DNA from: SYAN01 sp049459795
GTDB lineage: Bacteria; Actinomycetota; Actinomycetes; Nanopelagicales; Nanopelagicaceae
Assembly (NCBI GenBank): GCA_049459795.1
Contig: JBMUDS010000038.1
Location: forward strand, 1-9,619
Reading direction: 5' to 3'
Length of the DNA: 9,619 nucleotides
Positions 1 to 6,314 of this stretch are shown in pieces. The notes beneath the pieces were generated by a model, which did no database searches, was not told where the DNA came from, and was given only the letters and a program-made list of their open reading frames with translations. The position numbers and the translations under genes are program-made. Every line of letters starts with the position of its first letter. The stretch's first letter is position 1.

Positions 1-286
1 GTTCCTTCGCTCGAGCGATTCCGATCTCTTCGGCGATATCGACGACTTCGCAGCCACCGTAGTAGCGCTTTCCTGGATAACCCTCGGCATACTTATTGGA
101 GAGCGTCGATCCAAGCGCGGTGAGAACGGCCGGCGACGTGAAATTCTCGCTCGCGATCAATTGAAGATGGGTCCGTTGTCGCTCTAACTCTTTGAGCAGG
201 ATCTCTGCGATCTCAGGATCTTGTGACGAGAGCGCTGTGAAATCTGATCCGAAGAAGGTCGCGTCAGAGGAAGGCTGCTGGGACAT
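1..286 (-). CDS. glyA: Serine hydroxymethyltransferase, N-terminal part (runs off the window)
   Basis: PLP enzyme of the cytoplasm that interconverts serine plus tetrahydrofolate with glycine plus 5,10-methylene-tetrahydrofolate, the main source of one-carbon units. Only the first 95 codons are present; the family is about 420-430 residues, so the PLP-binding lysine and most of the protein lie outside. The visible N-terminus carries the family signatures: an LIASENFTS block at about residues 42-50, then NKYAEGYPGKRYYGG and a CEVVD-like segment at about 65-84. The start is the ATG at 284-286, 10 bp after the stop of the Sua5-family gene. No good Shine-Dalgarno sequence is visible, so translation may be coupled to the upstream gene. 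Identity is sure from the motifs; the start is likely. A glyA near the end of this cluster is, from memory, also seen in Streptomyces. Confidence 0.95.
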   Translation of the reverse strand, partial: MSQQPSSDATFFGSDFTALSSQDPEIAEILLKELERQRTHLQLIASENFTSPAVLTALGSTLSNKYAEGYPGKRYYGGCEVVDIAEEIGIARAKE

Positions 287-296
287 GAGTCGAAGC

Positions 297-986
297 CTAA
301 GCGGTGGGCTCACTGCTTGAAGCAGAAGGACGCACCACTGACGGGTGAGTTGTAATCAATTCCTCCACCGAGATCGCCCCTTCGCGGATGATTTCGATCT
401 CTTTCCCTTTGATCTCTACGATCGTTGAGGCCGCACCGGAGGGATGTTCAGGTAATTCACCGGCATCGACGATGTAAGCGAGATCGCTATCTAACGCCGG
501 AATCATGTTGGCATTACGTGGCGGCTTTGCCCGTGCCGGAGCAGCACTCGCAATCCCCAACGGACCTGAGAGAGCAAGGAGCGCCGTCATGAAGCGATTG
601 CTTGGAACGCGAAGCGCGACCTTGCCAAGTTCCTTGCTATCGCCAAGATTCCAGGTCAGGCCACGTTGTGCCGGAGTGATGATGGTGAGCAATCCAGGCC
701 AGAAGTATTTTGCTAGCGCCTCAGCACCTTCATGGAATCCATAACCGATTCCCTTCACAACGGAAGCATCACGGATCAATACTTGTGTCGCGACACCAAG
801 GTCATCTCCGCGAAGTCGATGGATCTTCGCAACCGCGTTGTGATTGAAGGCATCTGCGACGAAGACGTAGGAGTGTTCGATCGGCGCCACGATCACTGCG
901 CCATCTCGGATGGCTTCGAAAGCAGATTGTGCAGCAGGTCCGACCTTGGCACGTGGCCCCTGCTTGATCGTCAATCGCTCCGACAT
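297..986 (-). CDS. Divergent Sua5/YrdC/TsaC-family protein with altered active-site motifs
   Basis: By position (directly after prmC) and fold this is the Sua5/TsaC gene, whose product normally makes threonylcarbamoyl-AMP from Thr, bicarbonate and ATP for tRNA t6A37. Using the ATG at 984-986 (a GGGAACG stretch lies upstream) gives 229 aa; an in-frame start at 1049 would overlap prmC by 32 bp. Fold signatures are clear: GAVIVAPIE at 29-37, ADAFN at 44-48, FWPGLLTII at 95-103, RVPSNRF at 126-132, ASTIVEIK at 186-193 and REGAIS at 201-206. The usual catalytic motifs are changed. The PTDTVYG-type motif reads PIEHSYVF (35-42), the Lys-x-Arg pair falls at Arg59 and Asp61 (RGDD), and Ser-x-Asn reads SAA (147-149) followed by PARAKPP. 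The reading frame is intact. It may be an inactive paralogue, a protein with a new ligand, or a highly divergent but active TsaC. Family assignment is firm; function is uncertain, so I give no symbol. Confidence 0.85.
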   Translation of the reverse strand: MSERLTIKQGPRAKVGPAAQSAFEAIRDGAVIVAPIEHSYVFVADAFNHNAVAKIHRLRGDDLGVATQVLIRDASVVKGIGYGFHEGAEALAKYFWPGLLTIITPAQRGLTWNLGDSKELGKVALRVPSNRFMTALLALSGPLGIASAAPARAKPPRNANMIPALDSDLAYIVDAGELPEHPSGAASTIVEIKGKEIEIIREGAISVEELITTHPSVVRPSASSSEPTA

Positions 987-1017
987 CAGATTTTCGTTCC
1001 CACTCTCACGGCTTGCT

Positions 1018-1947
1018 TCACTTCTTGCGGGCTGAAATATATCGACCACGCCCGGTCAGGTCCTCATGGCCCATGATCTCCAAGAAGGATGGATTCATTT
1101 CCCGCGCTAGTCGCTCTCCTTGCCCTTCGAAATGCTCCATGAAGAGCGAGCCACCTGACTTCAAGAGACGTATTCCCTGCTCTATGAAGTGGATCGGGAT
1201 CTCGACTCCCTCTACGCCACCGAAGAGCGCGCGCTCTGGTTCATTTCGAACATCATCCGGCAATTCGATATGCCGCGGGATGTATGGCGGATTGGCAATC
1301 ACGAGATCGCACTTCACATCGAGTAGTGCATCTTTGACAGGCCGATACACGAAACGGATATCGATGCTCTCATCGAATTTCTCGATATAGGTCGCGATAT
1401 TTCGCTCCAGCCATGGTTTTGCTTCTAAAGAATCCTCTACAGCGACGACAGAGAGTGGGATGCCACGCTCTCTCGCTTCCACTGCCAATGAGATAGCGAT
1501 GGCACCAGAGCCTGCACCTAGATCGACTGCTGAAAACCTTCGCATTGGATCGACGCTATGTTCACGTTCCAACCAGACCAGCGCTAACTCGACGAGTCCC
1601 TCAGTCTCAGGCCTTGGAATCAACACTCCTGGACCGACTGCAAGAGTGATGTGTCTAAAGGGAGCCTCTCCCGTCAAGTACTGCACCGGTGTCGATCCGA
1701 TCCGTGATGAGATCAACTCATCGAAGCGTTCACGCAATTCGCTCTCTTCTTCGTCAGTGAATGAAAATTCGCGAGCATGAAGGTCCATCCGTCTAACACC
1801 TAGAAGATGTGCCAAGAGAAGTTCTGCATCGACAGATTGGATAGCAGACGCTTCCAATCGCTCTCTCCCGTTACGGAGAATCTCACGCAAGATAGATCGT
1901 CCAGCCTCGCGGGACTCTCCTGACAGATCTTCTTTTGAAGTGCTCAT
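1018..1947 (-). CDS. prmC: Peptide chain release factor N5-glutamine methyltransferase
   Basis: PrmC (HemK) uses S-adenosylmethionine to methylate the glutamine of the GGQ motif of release factors, which speeds peptide release. The 309-aa protein has the usual two parts: a helical N-terminal domain (about 15-85) and a Rossmann methyltransferase domain. Diagnostic motifs are PVQYLTGEAPF (87-97), VLIPRPETEGLVE (108-120), the SAM loop VDLGAGSGAIAI (141-152) and the catalytic NPPY (219-222) that holds the target glutamine. The C-terminal DLTGRGRYISA fits the family. It overlaps prfA, the gene of its substrate RF1, by 4 bp (ATGA at 1944-1947), so the two are likely translationally coupled; no strong Shine-Dalgarno sequence is present. 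Length and motifs are normal. Confidence 0.96.
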   Translation of the reverse strand: MSTSKEDLSGESREAGRSILREILRNGRERLEASAIQSVDAELLLAHLLGVRRMDLHAREFSFTDEEESELRERFDELISSRIGSTPVQYLTGEAPFRHITLAVGPGVLIPRPETEGLVELALVWLEREHSVDPMRRFSAVDLGAGSGAIAISLAVEARERGIPLSVVAVEDSLEAKPWLERNIATYIEKFDESIDIRFVYRPVKDALLDVKCDLVIANPPYIPRHIELPDDVRNEPERALFGGVEGVEIPIHFIEQGIRLLKSGGSLFMEHFEGQGERLAREMNPSFLEIMGHEDLTGRGRYISARKK

Positions 1948-3026
1948 GCGCTCGCTGCCGCGAGCTTCTCTGCCTTATCGGCATCGAGCAGTGATTGGAT
2001 CACTTCGTCGAGTTCGCCGCCCAAGACAGCATCGAGATTGTTCGCCTTGTAATTGACGCGGTGATCCGAGATTCGATTCTCTGGGAAGTTGTAGGTTCGG
2101 ATACGTTCGCTTCGATCGACAGTTCGAACCTGAGACTTTCGAGTGGCAGCAGCCTCGGCATCGGCAGCTTCTTGTGCTGCAGCAAGGAGGCGAGCGCGGA
2201 GGATGCGAAGCGCGGATTCCTTATTCTGTAATTGGCTCTTCTCGTTCTGACAGGAGACGACGATGCCGGTTGGCATATGAGTGATACGAACTGCTGAGTC
2301 GGTGGTGTTCACGCTCTGGCCACCTGGCCCTGATGAGCGATAGACATCGATACGAAGGTCATTCATGTTGATCTCGACATCGATCTCTTCTGCTTCGGGG
2401 AGAACGAGAACTCCTGCAGCCGAAGTATGGATACGACCCTGACTCTCGGTCTCTGGGACGCGTTGCACGCGATGCACACCGCCTTCGAATTTCAATTTCG
2501 CGAATGGACCCATGCCGGCCTCAGGTGTGCCGCGTGACTTGACTGCGACCGAGATGTCCTTGTATCCACCGAGATCGCTCTCCGTGGCATCGATGATTTC
2601 AGTCTTCCATCCTTGTTTCTCGGCATATCGAAGATACATTCGAAGCAGATCGCCTGCGAATAGTGCGGACTCTTCACCACCAGCGCCGGCCTTGATCTCA
2701 AGGATCACATCGCGATCATCATTGGGATCTCGCGGGAGCAAGAGCTCTTCGAGGATCGTCGCACTCTCATCGAGTTTTGCTTGGAGCGATGGGAGTTCTG
2801 CAGCGAAATCAGGATCAGAGGCCGCAAGTTCCTTCGCTGCATTGAAGTCCTCTTCGGCGCTCTTCCACGCTTTATAGCCAGCGATCACCGGACCTAATTG
2901 CGCGTAACGCTTACCGAATTGGCGTGCTTTTCCCTGGTCCGAATGGATCGATGGATCAGCCATCTTCCGTTCGAGTTCCTCATACTCAGCGAGGATCTCG
3001 GGCATGGATGCGAAGCGATCACTCAT
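1944..3026 (-). CDS. prfA: Peptide chain release factor 1 (RF1)
   Basis: RF1 recognises UAA and UAG in the ribosomal A site and triggers hydrolysis of peptidyl-tRNA. The 360-aa product is standard length. A coiled N-terminal domain (1-100) precedes a GAGGEES segment (114-120). The tripeptide anticodon of the RF1 type is PET at 191-193 in VQRVPETESQGR, which separates it from RF2 (SPF). The catalytic GGQ is at 235-237 in SSGPGGQSVNTTD, and Gln237 is the expected PrmC target. The C-terminal RTYNFPENRISDHRVNYK (from about 310) matches the family. The gene starts 42 bp after rpmE with no terminator between, and its stop overlaps the start of prmC. The Shine-Dalgarno sequence is weak. Confidence 0.97.
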   Translation of the reverse strand: MSDRFASMPEILAEYEELERKMADPSIHSDQGKARQFGKRYAQLGPVIAGYKAWKSAEEDFNAAKELAASDPDFAAELPSLQAKLDESATILEELLLPRDPNDDRDVILEIKAGAGGEESALFAGDLLRMYLRYAEKQGWKTEIIDATESDLGGYKDISVAVKSRGTPEAGMGPFAKLKFEGGVHRVQRVPETESQGRIHTSAAGVLVLPEAEEIDVEINMNDLRIDVYRSSGPGGQSVNTTDSAVRITHMPTGIVVSCQNEKSQLQNKESALRILRARLLAAAQEAADAEAAATRKSQVRTVDRSERIRTYNFPENRISDHRVNYKANNLDAVLGGELDEVIQSLLDADKAEKLAAASA

Positions 3027-3068
3027 GACATGGACTCAACGATCGAATTCCCGTTGGTGGGAACGACG

Positions 3069-3305
3069 CTACTTAGTGGTCTTCTTTGCGCCCTTTGCTG
3101 CGCTCTTCTTCATGCGCTCTTCAAATCGGGCGACGCGACCACCGGTGTCGAGAATGCGCTGCTTACCGGTGTAGAACGGATGGCAAACCGAGCAGACTTC
3201 GACGAAGAGCGAACCGCTCTCGACAGTCGAACGAGTTGTGAAGGTCTCACCACAACCGCAGGTGACCTTGGTCTCCACATATGTGGGATGGATCTCTGGC
3301 TTCAT
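3069..3305 (-). CDS. rpmE: 50S ribosomal protein L31, zinc-binding type
   Basis: L31 sits at the 50S-30S interface of the ribosome. The 78-aa protein begins MKPEIHPTYVETKVTCGCG and carries the family signature CSVCHPFYTGKQR at 38-50. Cysteines at 16, 18, 38 and 41 make this the C+ (Zn-binding) form, the type that in many bacteria is replaced by a Cys-less paralogue under zinc limitation. A Lys-rich tail (65-78) follows. The ATG at 3303-3305 has a good ribosome-binding site (AGAAGGA, about 6 nt spacing). The gene follows rho after 138 bp and precedes prfA by 42 bp. The upstream leader contains RNA structure that may control it. Confidence 0.97.
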   Translation of the reverse strand: MKPEIHPTYVETKVTCGCGETFTTRSTVESGSLFVEVCSVCHPFYTGKQRILDTGGRVARFEERMKKSAAKGAKKTTK

Positions 3306-3443
3306 ATCATTCCTTCTCGCTGGGTCCTATGGCTTCGATCTGAGGCGATAGGTGAACCAGCAATGCGCTTTCTGGAGGGGGTTTCTAGAGGAGGAGATTA
3401 CCCAGCGAACTGGGTAATCCTGAAATCGTGCCTCTATTTGAAC
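3306..3443 (-). promoter_or_regulatory. rpmE leader with two mutually exclusive RNA pairings
   Basis: On the minus-strand RNA, a perfect 10-bp hairpin forms from GATTACCCAG (plus-strand 3410-3419) and CTGGGTAATC (3396-3405) around a TTCG loop (3406-3409). The loop and 3' arm together, UUCGCUGGGU (3400-3409), can instead pair over 10 bp (nine Watson-Crick, one G-U) with ACCCAGCGAG at 3316-3325. That element directly abuts the rpmE Shine-Dalgarno sequence AGAAGGA. The two pairings exclude each other, as in ribosomal-protein leaders that toggle start-site access. No U-run follows the hairpin, so it is not a classic terminator. A CU-rich stretch follows it instead. Structured L31 leaders are, from memory, known in several bacterial groups including Actinobacteria; whether this matches one is untested. 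Confidence 0.5.
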
Positions 3444-5099
3444 TTACTTGACCTGATCCTCAGCGGTTGGTCCGACGGTGGTCTTCTGGACCTGCATCAA
3501 GAATTCGACGTTGGACTTGGTGCCCTTCATCTTCTCGAGCAAGAGTTCGAGTGCTTGTTGTGAATCAAGCGCATGGAGTACTCGACGGAGCTTCCAGACG
3601 ATGTTGAGTTCCTCTGGTCCCATAAGGATCTCTTCCTTACGCGTACCGGATGCATCGACATCGACAGCAGGGAAGATGCGCTTATCTGCGAACTTGCGGT
3701 CCAACTTGAGTTCCATGTTTCCGGTGCCCTTGAACTCTTCGAAGATGACTTCATCCATCTTCGAACCAGTCTCGACAAGAGCGGTGGCAAGGATGGTGAG
3801 TGATCCGCCATCTTCGATATTACGTGCCGCACCAAAGAACTTCTTCGGTGGATAGAGCGCCGCAGAATCGACACCACCAGAAAGGATTCGACCTGATGCT
3901 GGTGCTGCGATGTTGTAGGCACGACCAAGACGTGTGATGGAGTCGAGAAGGACGACGACATCGTGACCTAATTCGACAAGGCGCTTCGCACGTTCGATCG
4001 CAAGTTCTGCAACCGTCGTGTGATCATCAGCTGGACGATCGAAGGTAGATGCGATCACCTCGCCTTTTACTGAGCGTTGCATATCGGTGACTTCTTCAGG
4101 ACGCTCATCGACGAGAACGACCATCAAGTGACACTCAGGATTGTTCTCAGTGATCGCATTCGCAATCGACTGCAAGACCATGGTCTTTCCGGCCTTCGGT
4201 GGCGAGACGATCAAGCCACGTTGACCTTTGCCAATCGGCGCGATCAGGTCGATCACACGAGTGGTGAGGATGTTCGGCTGAGTCTCAAGGCGAAGTCGAT
4301 CTTGCGGATAGAGCGGTACGAGTTTCGAGAACTCGACGCGCTCCTTCGCACCTTCTGGATCCATACCGTTGACGGTTTCGATCTTTACCAGTGCATTGAA
4401 CTTCTCGCGTCGCTCGTTCTCACGTGGCTCGCGAACTGATCCGGTGATGACATCACCTTTGCGAAGTCCGTAACGGCGGACTTGTTGCAAGGAGACATAG
4501 ACATCCTGTGGGCCAGGGAGGTATCCGCTGGTACGTAGGAATGCGTAATTCTCAAGGATGTCGAGAAGACCCGATACCGGGATTAGGACATCGTCCTCAC
4601 TCAAGACGATCTCGCGGTCACGTCCGCCACGATCCCTGCGGAATCGATCCCGACGGTCGAAGCGGCCGCCTCTATCGCCACGATCGCCCCGGCCGTTTCC
4701 ATCGTATCGATCTCCGCGATCTCCGCGTTCATTCCGGTCGCCTCGGTCATTACGTTCCCGTGAGGAGTTATCGCTCTCGGAGTTCTCATTGTCGTAGTCG
4801 TCGCGCGTGTTCTGATTCATCTCGTTCGCCGAACCGTCGCTTTCGTTCTCGCGGGAATCCTTCTTCGCAAGCTTCTCTTGGCGTCTCGCCATACGTTCCT
4901 CTCGCTTCGCCTCGCGCTCTAATCGCGCGGCTTCTCTATTTGCGGCCTGTAGATCGCCGATCGCCTTGACCAATTCCGCCTTCTTCATATCTGCGGCACC
5001 TTCGATGCCGAGATTGTTTGCGGTCTTCCGTAGGTCTGCCACCGCCATGGATGAGAGGTCGGTGATGTCTTTGCGGGCTTTGGTAGCGGTATCGCTCAT
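3444..5099 (-). CDS. rho: Transcription termination factor Rho with disordered RDG-rich insert
   Basis: Rho is a hexameric RNA-dependent ATPase/helicase that ends transcription at C-rich, untranslated RNA. The 551-aa product has a Rho_N/SAP-like helical segment (about 13-50), then a charged coiled and disordered insert (about 55-163) ending in tandem G-D-R units. The cold-shock RNA-binding domain follows (about 165-245, with SGYLPGPQDVYVS at 191-203). The ATPase core has Walker A SPPKAGKT at 299-306, Walker B VVVLLD at 381-386, a Q-loop region around SGGVDSAALYPPKKFFGAARN (407-427) and the R-loop segment EEFKGTGNMELKLDRK (454-469). An insert of this kind is typical of high-GC Gram-positives. 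The ATG at 5097-5099 gives the expected N-terminus; the upstream GAGAA is a modest ribosome-binding site. A 264-bp leader with a possible own promoter separates it from thrB. All core motifs are intact. Confidence 0.97.
   Translation of the reverse strand: MSDTATKARKDITDLSSMAVADLRKTANNLGIEGAADMKKAELVKAIGDLQAANREAARLEREAKREERMARRQEKLAKKDSRENESDGSANEMNQNTRDDYDNENSESDNSSRERNDRGDRNERGDRGDRYDGNGRGDRGDRGGRFDRRDRFRRDRGGRDREIVLSEDDVLIPVSGLLDILENYAFLRTSGYLPGPQDVYVSLQQVRRYGLRKGDVITGSVREPRENERREKFNALVKIETVNGMDPEGAKERVEFSKLVPLYPQDRLRLETQPNILTTRVIDLIAPIGKGQRGLIVSPPKAGKTMVLQSIANAITENNPECHLMVVLVDERPEEVTDMQRSVKGEVIASTFDRPADDHTTVAELAIERAKRLVELGHDVVVLLDSITRLGRAYNIAAPASGRILSGGVDSAALYPPKKFFGAARNIEDGGSLTILATALVETGSKMDEVIFEEFKGTGNMELKLDRKFADKRIFPAVDVDASGTRKEEILMGPEELNIVWKLRRVLHALDSQQALELLLEKMKGTKSNVEFLMQVQKTTVGPTAEDQVK
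4611..4859 (-). repeat. Low-complexity segment encoding the Arg/Asp/Gly/Asn-rich insert of Rho
   Basis: This part of rho (residues about 81-163) encodes an acidic, Asn/Ser/Glu-rich half followed by a basic half built from G-D-R, R-G-D-R and F-R-R-D-R units. At DNA level there are short imperfect repeats, for example a 9-bp tandem CGATCTCCG at 4708-4716 and 4717-4725 on the plus strand. Composition predicts intrinsic disorder. In related actinobacterial Rho proteins such inserts are thought to add RNA binding. The repeats make this stretch prone to length change between strains. Confidence 0.75.
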
Positions 5100-5119
5100 T
5101 TATTTCTCGTGTCATTTCT

Positions 5120-5134
5120 GTAGCCATCGGCTAC
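5120..5134 (-). promoter_or_regulatory. Hairpin just upstream of the rho start
   Basis: GTAGCC and GGCTAC form a perfect 6-bp stem with a 3-nt GAT loop on the minus-strand RNA, 20 nt before the rho ATG. It ends next to the weak ribosome-binding site (GAGAA at about 5105-5109). It has no U-run, so it is not an intrinsic terminator. It could stabilise the mRNA or shape the initiation region. Confidence 0.35.
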
Positions 5135-5159
5135 TCTCACAAGTAATGGATTAATTGCT

Positions 5160-5181
5160 GCTTACTTTGTTTGCTTACTTT
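5160..5181 (-). repeat. Direct repeat AAAGTAAGC in the A-rich rho leader
   Basis: AAAGTAAGC occurs at plus-strand 5160-5168 and 5173-5181 (13-bp spacing) when read on the minus strand. A related AGTAAG occurs at 5204-5209. The surrounding RNA is rich in A and C and poor in G, hence probably single-stranded. It could be a protein or Rho contact site, or simply low-complexity DNA. Confidence 0.4.
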
Positions 5182-5204
5182 TTCTGCTGGCTTGGTTTGC
5201 TTTC

Positions 5205-5243
5205 TTACTGTGACGAAGTCTGACTCATGTATTTCAGTCGCAT
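5205..5243 (-). CDS. Possible 12-codon upstream ORF in the rho leader
   Basis: An ATG at 5241-5243 opens a short frame encoding MRLKYMSQTSSQ and ends at TAA (5205-5207). AAGGG lies only 3 nt before the ATG, closer than ideal, and a second in-frame ATG is at 5226-5228. It ends where the A-rich repeat tract begins, so its translation could cover or expose downstream leader RNA. An ORF this short can occur by chance. Confidence 0.15.
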   Translation of the reverse strand: MRLKYMSQTSSQ

Positions 5244-5327
5244 ACACCCTTGTTCGAGGTAATCGATGAGATTATGGTGATCAAGGTGATTGTGAATCTG
5301 CCGTATGCCAACTGGCCAGATGCCCCA

Positions 5328-5355
5328 AGGTTAGCACGAGCAGAGAGCCGGTCAA
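5328..5355 (-). promoter_or_regulatory. Candidate housekeeping promoter for rho
   Basis: On the minus strand TTGACC (plus-strand 5350-5355) is followed after 16 nt by TAACCT (5328-5333). The second element fits the actinobacterial -10 pattern TANNNT and the first is one base from the -35 consensus TTGACA. It lies 8 bp after the thrB stop. The predicted start near 5320 would give a leader of about 220 nt. It would let rho and downstream genes be transcribed independently of the threonine genes. This rests on sequence match only. Confidence 0.4.
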
Positions 5356-5363
5356 ATCGCAGG

Positions 5364-6314
5364 TCAGATCGAAGAGGACTCCACGCCTGACTTCGCCACC
5401 TCAAGCTCTCGAGGGGTGAAGTGTGAACCTGCGGCACGAATGATCTCGTCCCGCTCTGATTTCTCGCCAGTATCAAGGACGACAACGGTAGGACCAGCGC
5501 CCGAGATCACCGCGGCTACTCCCGCTGCGCGAAGTGTGTCGACCAATTCCATCGAACGTGCCATCACTTCTCGCCGATACGGCTGATGTAAGCGATCCTC
5601 TGTTGCAGGAAGCAAGAGATCAGGGCGATAGGTCAGCGCATGAACCAAGAGAGCAGAGCGCGAGAGATTGAATGCGGCGTCTTCGTGAGGGACCATCTCT
5701 GGAAGCGCCTTTCGCGCCTTCGAAGTCGAGAGTGATGAATCTGGGATCAATGCCAGAAGCGAGATCCTTTGATCCACTTCACTTCGCACTGCGACACCTG
5801 TTGCCACTCCCATCCGATTCTCATTCCAAGCGATCGTCGCGCCACCCAGTGTTGCCGCTGCGACATTATCTGGATGGCCTTCAAGATCGGTAGCGAGCGC
5901 GATCAAGTCGTCATCGCTCATGATCTGGTTTCCATTAAGGACAAGCGAACGTGCAAGCGCCAATCCACCGACGATCGCAGCAGCAGAGGAACCCAATCCC
6001 CGACCATGTGGGATCTCATTGAGTTGGCGGAGGGCGAGACCAGCAGGCTTTCCACCAAGGAAATCGAAACCATGGAAGATCGCCTTGATGACGAGATTCT
6101 TCTTATCTCGTGGCACATCCTCTGCACCCTCACCCGCGACGTCGATATCGAAGAGCTCCTCATCGAGAATTTGAGCGACATAGGTATCGCGAAGTTCCAC
6201 CGCTATCGCAAGGGAATCGAAACCAGGTCCGATATTGGCGATGCTTGCTGGAACGCGTGCTTGTTGTGGCGTCGCTTTGAAAGTCACCCGCTGACGATGC
6301 CTATTCCGTGCCAT
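5364..6314 (-). CDS. thrB: Homoserine kinase
   Basis: ThrB phosphorylates homoserine with ATP to O-phosphohomoserine, the substrate of ThrC; it is a cytoplasmic GHMP kinase. From the ATG at 6312-6314 the product has 316 residues, normal for the family. Motifs (numbered from this ATG) are PASIANIGPGFDSLAIA (22-38), the ATP-binding loop PHGRGLGSSAAA (102-113), EGHPDNVA (145-152) and the third GHMP motif ISGAGPT (270-276). The start region reads GTGATG. A GTG at 6315-6317 would overlap the thrC stop by 4 bp, while the ATG overlaps it by one base and sits 6 nt from a GGAG, so I prefer the ATG. Either way translation is coupled to thrC. The stop lies just before the candidate rho promoter. Confidence 0.96.
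   Translation of the reverse strand: MARNRHRQRVTFKATPQQARVPASIANIGPGFDSLAIAVELRDTYVAQILDEELFDIDVAGEGAEDVPRDKKNLVIKAIFHGFDFLGGKPAGLALRQLNEIPHGRGLGSSAAAIVGGLALARSLVLNGNQIMSDDDLIALATDLEGHPDNVAAATLGGATIAWNENRMGVATGVAVRSEVDQRISLLALIPDSSLSTSKARKALPEMVPHEDAAFNLSRSALLVHALTYRPDLLLPATEDRLHQPYRREVMARSMELVDTLRAAGVAAVISGAGPTVVVLDTGEKSERDEIIRAAGSHFTPRELEVAKSGVESSSI

Larger units (their letters stand above)
5100..5363 (-). other. Long untranslated leader of rho
   Basis: These 264 bp between thrB and rho are the longest non-coding stretch in the window. In transcription order they hold a promoter-like sequence, a region with weak pairing potential, a 12-codon ORF, an A-rich, G-poor tract with GTAAG repeats (about 5158-5210) and a 6-bp hairpin just before the rho ribosome-binding site. 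GATC, abundant elsewhere, is nearly absent (one copy). Rho genes in several bacteria have long leaders for autoregulation by premature termination; an unstructured leader would suit that, but this is inference. Confidence 0.5.

Noticed and set aside
987..1049. Upstream in-frame start of the Sua5-family gene
   Set aside because: It overlaps prmC and adds residues with no family similarity. The ATG at 986 has a better placed purine-rich site, though the longer form cannot be excluded.
1950..1965. Perfect 6-bp hairpin GCTCGC/GCGAGC just before the prmC start
   Set aside because: It lies inside the last codons of prfA, where Ala/Ser codons easily make such a palindrome. There is no supporting context beyond its position.
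3048..3063. Small inverted repeat TTCCC/GGGAA between rpmE and prfA
   Set aside because: Only a 5-bp stem with no U-run; it occurs by chance and gives no evidence of a terminator.
3396..3419. Hairpin after rho considered as an intrinsic terminator
   Set aside because: The stem is perfect but no U-run follows on the transcribed strand (the next bases are UCUCCUCCUC before a UAG). Competing pairing with the rpmE start region makes a regulatory role more likely.
2898..3563. 221-codon plus-strand frame covering rpmE and both of its flanks
   Set aside because: It is antisense to rpmE, the end of rho and the start of prfA, and has no recognisable domain or ribosome-binding site.
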